Shown: piece by piece, positions 58,766 through 64,000 of the stretch
How the letters are laid out: every line of letters begins with the position of its first letter
How positions within the stretch are numbered: the stretch's first letter is position 1
DNA from: Microcella flavibacter
GTDB taxonomy: Bacteria > Actinomycetota > Actinomycetes > Actinomycetales > Microbacteriaceae
DNA length: 64,000 bases
Assembly (NCBI RefSeq): GCF_012530535.1
Contig: NZ_CP051299.1
Coordinates: 1,364,001-1,428,000 of the forward strand
Direction: 5' to 3'
Position numbers and translations under genes: made by a program
The notes under the pieces: generated by a model
The model's input: only the letters and a program-made list of their open reading frames with translations
Told to the model about the DNA's origin: nothing
Database searches by the model: none

Positions 58766-59424
58766 CCCCCGCGCGTGTGCGGCTCGTCTCGCTGCTGGCC
58801 CCCGGCCTGCTCGGCGCGCTCGCCCTGCTGACGTGGACCCAGCCCTGGGTCGACGCGACCCTCGTCGAGGGCCCGCTCGTCACGGTCGCGGGCGACGTGG
58901 CCGCCCCGGCGCTGCCGGCGCTCGCCCTCGCGATGCTCGCCCTCGTCGCCGCCCTCGCCCTCGCCGGCCGCGTCTTCCGCATCGTCCTCGGGCTGCTGCT
59001 GAGCCTGCTCGGGGCGGCGATCGCCACCTCGGCGGCGCTCGTGCTCGCGCAGCCGGTCGCGGCGGCCGGCCCCGCGGTCACCGAGCTCACCGGGGTCGAG
59101 GGCGCCGACTCGGTCGCCGCGCTCGTCGCGAGCGCCGCGCTCACCCCGTGGCCCGGCATCGCGCTCGTCGTGGGCGCGCTCGGCGTGCTGACGGGCATCC
59201 TCGTCGCCGCCCTCTCGGGGCGCTGGCCCGAGCGCACCCGCCGCTACGACGCCGTGCGCCTGAAGCAGGCGGGCGCCGCCGACGCGCCTCCCGCCGCGCG
59301 CGACCGCTTCGACGACTGGGACGCCCTGAGCGACGGCCGCGACCCGACCGATCAGGGGCGGATGCCCGGCGTTCCCCGGCCCAGCACCCAGTCGGGCGCC
59401 GATGGGCCCGGGGTAGACTCGTGA
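58762..59424 (+). CDS. Trp biosynthesis-associated membrane protein
   Basis: A 220-residue protein with four hydrophobic segments (about 6-24, 46-70, 72-98 and 128-154) and a polar tail of about 60 residues. The position between trpE and trpC and the topology match the actinobacterial family of tryptophan-associated membrane proteins. Its function is unknown. GTG overlaps the trpE stop by 4 bases. A TAGACT box for the next gene sits in its last codons. Confidence 0.85.
   Translation: MTPARVRLVSLLAPGLLGALALLTWTQPWVDATLVEGPLVTVAGDVAAPALPALALAMLALVAALALAGRVFRIVLGLLLSLLGAAIATSAALVLAQPVAAAGPAVTELTGVEGADSVAALVASAALTPWPGIALVVGALGVLTGILVAALSGRWPERTRRYDAVRLKQAGAADAPPAARDRFDDWDALSDGRDPTDQGRMPGVPRPSTQSGADGPGVDS
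59414..59419 (+). promoter_or_regulatory. putative -10 box of the trpC region
   Basis: TAGACT in the last codons of the upstream gene, 34 bases before the ATG at 59454. It may give trpCBA a promoter of their own. Confidence 0.4.
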
Positions 59425-59453
59425 CCGCACCCGCCCCCTACCGCAGGAGAACC

Positions 59454-59684
59454 ATGAACGCCCAGTCTGAGCTCGGCCACGGACACTCGATCGCCGCCTG
59501 GACGGCCGTGACGATCATCCTCGTCGCGTTCACGATCGGCACGTTCGCCTTCTGGTTCGAGATCGTCTGGCTCGTCTGGGCGAGCGCCGCGCTCGCGCTC
59601 GCCGGCTGGGTCGCCGGGGGCGTCATGGCCAAGGCCGGGTACGGTGCGGGCGGCGACCGCTCCACCGCCAAGGCGCACTCCTAG
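59454..59684 (+). CDS. HGxxPAAW-type small membrane protein
   Basis: A 76-residue protein with two hydrophobic helices (about 15-35 and 38-60). The motif GHGHSIAAW (8-16) corresponds to the HGxxPAAW signature of a small family found next to trpC in actinobacteria, here with Ile in the Pro position. Function is unknown. AGGAG precedes the ATG, and the TAG stop touches the trpC ATG directly. Confidence 0.88.
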   Translation: MNAQSELGHGHSIAAWTAVTIILVAFTIGTFAFWFEIVWLVWASAALALAGWVAGGVMAKAGYGAGGDRSTAKAHS

Positions 59685-60461
59685 ATGCTCGGCGACCTCG
59701 TCGCCGGATCCCTCGCCGACGCCGCCGAGCGGCGCGCGACCCGACCGCTCTCCGCGGTCGAGGCCGATGCGCTCGCTCGTCCGCCGGCGCTGGACGCCCG
59801 GGCCGCCCTCCAGCGCGCCGACCGCATCAAGGTGATCGCCGAGGTGAAGCGCGCGAGCCCCTCGCGCGGCAGCCTCGCCGCGATCGCCGACCCCGCGGCT
59901 CTCGCCCGGCAGTACGCCGAGGGGGGAGCGAGCGCGATCAGCGTGCTCACCGAGCAGCGCCGCTTCGGCGGCAGCCTCGCCGACCTCGAGGCCGTGCGCG
60001 CCGCCGTGCCGACGCCCCTGCTGCGCAAGGACTTCATCGCCGAGCCGTACCAGGTGCTCGAGGCGCGCGCCGCGGGCGCCGATCTCGTGCTGCTCATCGC
60101 GGCCGCGCTCGACGACGCGCAGCTCGCCGAGCTGCACGCCCTCGTGCTCGACCTCGGCATGACGCCGCTCGTCGAGACCCACTCCGAGGAGGAGGTCCGT
60201 CGGGCCGTCGACCTCGGGGCGCAGGTCATCGGGGTCAACGCCCGCGACCTGTCCACCTTCGAGCTCGACCGCGACCTGTTCGCCCGGCTCGCCCCCCTCA
60301 TCCCCGACGGCACCGTCCGCATCGCCGAATCGGCGGTGCTCGGCGTCGACGACGTCGCGCACTACCGCCGCGGCGGCGCCGACGTCGTGCTCGTCGGCGA
60401 GGCCCTCGTCACCGGCGGCGATCCTGTCGCCGCCCTCACAGAATTCCTGGCCGTCTCATGA
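59685..60461 (+). CDS. trpC: indole-3-glycerol phosphate synthase
   Basis: Closes the indole ring. The 258-residue TIM barrel has E53 and K55 in [12 protein letters not shown], the catalytic lysine in [13 protein letters not shown] and [16 protein letters not shown] follows the previous stop without a gap; the stop overlaps trpB by 4 bases. There is no fused TrpF domain. Confidence 0.96.
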   Translation: MLGDLVAGSLADAAERRATRPLSAVEADALARPPALDARAALQRADRIKVIAEVKRASPSRGSLAAIADPAALARQYAEGGASAISVLTEQRRFGGSLADLEAVRAAVPTPLLRKDFIAEPYQVLEARAAGADLVLLIAAALDDAQLAELHALVLDLGMTPLVETHSEEEVRRAVDLGAQVIGVNARDLSTFELDRDLFARLAPLIPDGTVRIAESAVLGVDDVAHYRRGGADVVLVGEALVTGGDPVAALTEFLAVS

Positions 60462-61762
60462 GTCTCCGCACCCACTCCGGGCCGTACTTCGGCTCCTTCG
60501 GCGGGCGCTTCGTGCCCGAGTCCCTCATCGCCGCGCTCGACGAGCTCGACGCCGCGTACGAGTCCGCGAAGGCCGATCCCGCTTTCGCCGAGGAGCTGGC
60601 CGAGCTGCACCGCAGCTACACGGGCCGCCCCTCGATCATCACCGAGGCCCCGCGGTTCGCCGCGACGGCGGGCGGTGCCCGCATCTTCCTCAAGCGCGAA
60701 GACCTCAACCACACGGGCAGCCACAAGATCAACAACGTGCTCGGGCAGGCGCTGCTCGCCAAGCGCCTCGGCAAGACGCGCATCATCGCCGAGACCGGCG
60801 CCGGTCAGCACGGCGTCGCGAGCGCGACGGCCGCGGCCCTCTTCGGCCTCGACTGCGTCGTCTACATGGGCGAGGTCGACACCGAGCGCCAGGCCCTCAA
60901 CGTCGCCCGCATGAAGCTGCTCGGCGCCGAGGTCGTGCCCGTCACCACGGGCTCGCGCACGCTCAAGGACGCCATCAACGAGGCCCTGCGCGACTGGGTC
61001 GCCAACGTCGAGAGCACGCACTACCTGCTCGGCACCGTCGCCGGCCCGCACCCGTTCCCGGCGATGGTGCGCGACTTCCACTCCGTCATCGGCACCGAGG
61101 CGCGCGAGCAGATGCTCGCCCTCACCGGCCGCCTGCCCGACGTCATCGCCGCCTGCGTCGGCGGCGGCAGCAACGCGATGGGCATCTTCCACCCCTTCCT
61201 CGACGACGAGTCGGTGCGCCTGGTCGGCCTCGAGGCCGCGGGCGATGGCGTCGACACCCTCTTCCACGCCGCGACGATCTCGAAGGGCCGCCCCGGCGTG
61301 CTCCACGGCGCGCGCAGCCTCATGCTGCAGGACGAGGACGGCCAGACGATGGAGTCGCACTCCATCAGCGCGGGCCTCGACTACCCGGGCGTCGGCCCCG
61401 AGCACGCCTGGCTCGACGAGATCGGGCGCGCCGAGTACCGCGGCGTCACCGACCGCGAGGCGATGGATGCTCTGCGCCTGCTGAGCCGCTCCGAGGGCAT
61501 CATCCCCGCCATCGAGACGGCGCACGCCCTGCACGGCGCCCTGCAGCTCGCCCGCGAGCTGGGGCCGGAGGGCATCGTGCTCGTCAACCTCAGCGGCCGC
61601 GGCGACAAGGACATGGAGACGGCGGCCCGCTACTTCGGCCTGCTCGACGCCCAGGAGGCGGCCGACGCGGCCGTCCTCGAGGCGCAGCGCGGCGCCGACG
61701 CGAAGGGCAGCGTCGAGCCGCACGCCGGCGCGACGGTCGGCGACGAGGAGGGCGCGCGATGA
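60458..61762 (+). CDS. trpB: tryptophan synthase beta subunit
   Basis: PLP enzyme joining indole and serine. The 434 residues carry the PLP lysine K90 in [28 protein letters not shown], and the phosphate loop [13 protein letters not shown] low-complexity tail of about 25 residues extends past the family end. Start and end overlap trpC and trpA by 4 bases each. Confidence 0.97.
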   Translation: MSLRTHSGPYFGSFGGRFVPESLIAALDELDAAYESAKADPAFAEELAELHRSYTGRPSIITEAPRFAATAGGARIFLKREDLNHTGSHKINNVLGQALLAKRLGKTRIIAETGAGQHGVASATAAALFGLDCVVYMGEVDTERQALNVARMKLLGAEVVPVTTGSRTLKDAINEALRDWVANVESTHYLLGTVAGPHPFPAMVRDFHSVIGTEAREQMLALTGRLPDVIAACVGGGSNAMGIFHPFLDDESVRLVGLEAAGDGVDTLFHAATISKGRPGVLHGARSLMLQDEDGQTMESHSISAGLDYPGVGPEHAWLDEIGRAEYRGVTDREAMDALRLLSRSEGIIPAIETAHALHGALQLARELGPEGIVLVNLSGRGDKDMETAARYFGLLDAQEAADAAVLEAQRGADAKGSVEPHAGATVGDEEGAR

Positions 61763-62544
61763 CCGCCTCGACCGTCGAGCAGACGATCCGCACGCGCGTC
61801 GACGCGGGCTCCGGCGCGCTCATCGGCTACCTGCCGGTGGGCTTCCCCGACCTCGACACGAGCGTCGACGCGGCCGTCGCGCTCGTCGAGAACGGCGTCG
61901 ACATCATCGAGCTCGGGCTGCCGTACAGCGATCCGGTGATGGACGGCCTCGTCATCCAGCGCGCCACGCAGACCGCGCTGCAGGGCGGCTTCAAGCTCAG
62001 CCACGGCTTCGAGGCGGTCGAGCGCATCCGCTCGCGCGTCGACGCCCCGCTGCTCGTGATGACCTACTGGAACCCGGTCATCCAGTACGGGGTTGAGCGC
62101 TTCGCGACCGATCTCGAGAACGCCGGGGGAGCGGGCCTCATCACGCCCGACCTCGTGCCCGACGAGGCCCGAGAGTGGATGGAGGCGAGCGAGCAGCACG
62201 AGCTCGACCGCGTCTTCCTCGCCGCGCCCTCCTCGAGCGAGGCGCGCATGAAGCAGGCCGTCGACTCCAGCCGCGGCTTCGTCTACGCGGTGTCCACGAT
62301 GGGCATCACCGGCGCGCGCACCGACATGGACCGCGCGGCGCGCGACGTCATCGGCCGCCTCCGCGAGGCGGGCGCGACGAGCGCCTGCGTCGGCATCGGC
62401 ATCTCGACGGCCGAGCAGGTCCGCGACGTGCTCGGGTACGCCGACGGCGCGATCGTCGGCTCGGCGCTCGTCTCGGCCCTTGCCGAGGGCGGCGTCGCCG
62501 CGGTCGGCCGCACGGCGGCCGAGCTCGCCGCCGGCACGCGCTGA
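61759..62544 (+). CDS. trpA: tryptophan synthase alpha subunit
   Basis: Releases indole from indole-glycerol phosphate and channels it to TrpB. The 261 residues include catalytic E51 and D62 ([15 protein letters not shown]), YWNPVIQYG and the late loop [13 protein letters not shown] overlaps trpB by 4 bases. Confidence 0.97.
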   Translation: MTASTVEQTIRTRVDAGSGALIGYLPVGFPDLDTSVDAAVALVENGVDIIELGLPYSDPVMDGLVIQRATQTALQGGFKLSHGFEAVERIRSRVDAPLLVMTYWNPVIQYGVERFATDLENAGGAGLITPDLVPDEAREWMEASEQHELDRVFLAAPSSSEARMKQAVDSSRGFVYAVSTMGITGARTDMDRAARDVIGRLREAGATSACVGIGISTAEQVRDVLGYADGAIVGSALVSALAEGGVAAVGRTAAELAAGTR

Positions 62545-62567
62545 CCGTCGACCCCCGCGCCCGCCGG

Positions 62568-62573
62568 TAGGCT
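62568..62573 (+). promoter_or_regulatory. putative -10 box of lgt
   Basis: TAGGCT lies 35 bases before the lgt GTG in the 64-base gap after trpA. Confidence 0.4.
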
Positions 62574-62608
62574 GGCCCGCGCCCCTACGAGAAAGGTCCC
62601 CCCTCACC

Positions 62609-63694
62609 GTGATCCTCCCCACGAGCATTCCGAGCCCCGCTCCGGAGTGGCAGGTCTTCAACCTCGGCCAGTGGCTGCGCGACATCGGGCTGACCTGGTT
62701 CGCCTTCGACGTGAACATCTACGCCTACGCGATCTGCATCCTCGTCGGCATCCTCGCCGCGGTCGTACTGACGAACCACCGCCTCACCCGTCGCGGCGCC
62801 GAGCCCTGGATCACGCTCGACATCGCCCTGTTCGCGGTGCCGCTCGGCATCATCGGCGGCCGCATCTACCACGTGCTCACGCACCCCGACGACTACTTCT
62901 TCCCCGGCGCCGACCCCTTCGCCCCGCTCTACATCTGGGAGGGCGGCATGGCGATCTTCGGCGCCCTGATCGGCGGCGCCCTCGGCGTGGCCCTCGGCTG
63001 CCGGGTCACGGGCATCCGGTTCTGGACCTTCGCCGACGCCCTCGCGCCCGGCCTGCTGCTCGCCCAGGCCTTCGGCCGGCTCGGCAACTGGTTCAACCAG
63101 GAGCTCTTCGGGCTGCCGACCGACCTGCCGTGGGGCCTCGAGATCGACCCGGGCAACAGCGCCATCCCGGTCGGCCTGCCCGAGGGCACGCTGTTCCACC
63201 CGACCTTCCTCTACGAGATCGTCTGGAATGTCGCCGGCGTCCTGCTCCTCCTGGCGCTGGATGCCCGGCTGAAGGTGCAGTGGGGCAAGCTCCTCGGCGG
63301 CTACCTCATCTGGTACGGCGTCGGCCGCAGCGTCTTCGAGTCGATCCGCCTCGACCCGAGCGAGCTCTTCCTCGGCATCCGGGTGAACGTCTGGGCCGCG
63401 TGGGCGGCGGTCGTCCTCGGGCTGCTCATCATCATCATCCAGCGCCGCCGGCACCCGGGCACCGAGCCGAGCCCGTACACCGACGGTCACCGGTGGGAGG
63501 AGAGCGCTGGGGTAGACTCCGATGACGTCTACACCGAGACGGACGATGACGGCAATGACGCCGACCTCGTCGCTGCACCCGCGGCGTCGGCCTCCACCGG
63601 TACCGCACCCTCCGCCACCACCGGAGCGCATCCCACCGCATCAGCTGCCGCCACAAGCGGCACTGCGACACGCGACACCGCCGCGCGGCCGTGA
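62609..63694 (+). CDS. lgt: prolipoprotein diacylglyceryl transferase
   Basis: Membrane enzyme adding diacylglycerol to the lipobox cysteine of prolipoproteins, such as the SsuA-like protein in this window. The 361 residues have about seven helices and the Lgt signature FGRLGNWFNQELFG (155-168, with R157), plus GGRIYHVLTH and EGGMAIFGALIGG. The last 70 residues form an acidic then Thr/Ala-rich tail not needed by the family. I choose GTG 62609, giving MILPTSIPSP, because AAAGG lies upstream. A TAGACT box in the tail (63513-63518) could serve gltB. Confidence 0.95.
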   Translation: MILPTSIPSPAPEWQVFNLGQWLRDIGLTWFAFDVNIYAYAICILVGILAAVVLTNHRLTRRGAEPWITLDIALFAVPLGIIGGRIYHVLTHPDDYFFPGADPFAPLYIWEGGMAIFGALIGGALGVALGCRVTGIRFWTFADALAPGLLLAQAFGRLGNWFNQELFGLPTDLPWGLEIDPGNSAIPVGLPEGTLFHPTFLYEIVWNVAGVLLLLALDARLKVQWGKLLGGYLIWYGVGRSVFESIRLDPSELFLGIRVNVWAAWAAVVLGLLIIIIQRRRHPGTEPSPYTDGHRWEESAGVDSDDVYTETDDDGNDADLVAAPAASASTGTAPSATTGAHPTASAAATSGTATRDTAARP

Positions 63695-63739
63695 CGATCA
63701 GCATCCGCTGAACCCGCGCCGTTCCCACCACGGCATCCC

Positions 63740-63757
63740 CCGCGGCTCCTGCCGCGG
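63740..63757. terminator. hairpin between lgt and gltB
   Basis: CCGCGGC (63740-63746) and GCCGCGG (63751-63757) pair perfectly around TCCT in the 142-base gap. It is a possible terminator of lgt; there is no T-tract. Confidence 0.4.
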
Positions 63758-63836
63758 CCCGCGCCACCTCGCGCGCACCCTCCATCGGGCCGACGACGTC
63801 CCACCCTCCCCAGCGTCACGTGAGGACGGTTCTCCC

Positions 63837-64000
63837 ATGGAACGTATCCAGCAGCCCTACCAGCGGTTCTCCGCGATCCCGGCCGCCCAGGGCATGTACG
63901 ACCCCGAGCTCGAGCGCGATGCGTGCGGCCTCGCGATGGTCGCAACGCTCCGCGGCTCGGCCGGCCACGACATCATCCAGGCGGCGCTCGACGCCCTGCG
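63837..64000 (+). CDS. gltB: glutamate synthase large subunit, 5' part
   Basis: The frame begins ATG at 63837 and stays open to the window edge, giving 54 residues. After a short propeptide-like stretch it reads MYDPELERDACGLAMVATLRG, in which ACGLAMVATLRG matches the start of the class II amidotransferase domain; the Cys there would become the N-terminal nucleophile after processing. The position next to lgt and trpA is usual in Microbacteriaceae. It would make glutamate from glutamine and 2-oxoglutarate, using the ammonium route served by the amt at the left end. The 3' part lies outside. Confidence 0.88.
   Translation, partial: MERIQQPYQRFSAIPAAQGMYDPELERDACGLAMVATLRGSAGHDIIQAALDAL

Overview
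This window comes from a very GC-rich actinobacterium, most likely a member of the Microbacteriaceae. The reasons are near-universal G/C at third codon positions, frequent GTG starts, an actinobacterial-type PriA without helicase motifs, an N-terminal mIHF domain on guanylate kinase, a DUF349 protein, a HGxxPAAW-type small membrane protein, and core gene order matching that known from Mycobacterium tuberculosis (ruvCAB-yajC-secDF-rel; alaS-ruvX-mltG-aroE; aroCKBQ-efp-nusB; pyrRBC-carAB-pyrF). I see no prophage, insertion sequence, CRISPR array or replication origin. Almost all of the window is core chromosome. The longest stretch without a protein gene (2507-3198) carries four tRNA genes.

Layout. 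71-2506: an ammonium transporter followed by a diverged, probably non-transporting Amt paralogue. 2551-3107: tRNA-Val(CAC) on the minus strand, then tRNA-Gly(GCC), tRNA-Cys(GCA) and tRNA-Val(GAC) on the plus strand, ending in a clear intrinsic terminator. 3199-11125: thrS, a HIT hydrolase, pdxST (PLP synthase), a membrane protein, a YebC regulator and ruvCAB. 11217-16863: yajC-secD-secF and a bifunctional (p)ppGpp synthetase/hydrolase. 16735-19733 (minus): an orphan AbiEi-like protein, a DUF349 protein and a membrane-anchored cyclophilin. 19855-26962: rarA, rpsD, a small membrane-anchored protein, alaS, ruvX and mltG. 26955-32329: the shikimate genes aroE, aroC, aroK, aroB and aroQ, then efp and nusB. 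32475-36584: the only accessory-looking block, an aliphatic-sulfonate-like ABC transporter, an NTF2-like protein and a metal-dependent cyclase/amidohydrolase. 36642-46230: a tightly overlapping pyrimidine operon behind a PyrR-type RNA leader, ending in an mIHF-guanylate kinase fusion. 46296-54804: rpoZ, coaBC, metK, priA, fmt, rsmB, rpe and an FKBP. 54857-62544: hisE, hisG, hisF and hisI, then trpE, two membrane proteins and trpCBA. 62609-64000: lgt and the start of gltB.

Most genes are co-directional and joined by 1-11 bp overlaps, so long co-transcribed, translationally coupled units are likely. Putative -10 boxes of the type TAnnnT recur before unit starts. Several sit exactly six bases before the start codon, which suggests leaderless transcripts, and several share their TAG with the stop codon of the gene upstream. 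Points most worth checking are the degenerate Amt paralogue, the ABC/NTF2/cyclase block with its perfect 13-bp inverted repeat, the mIHF-Gmk fusion inside a PyrR-controlled operon, the codon-usage shift inside secD, and an over-represented GGATGCC/GGCATCC word. Gene identities rest on motif recognition by eye. All promoters, operators and hairpins are inferences from sequence.
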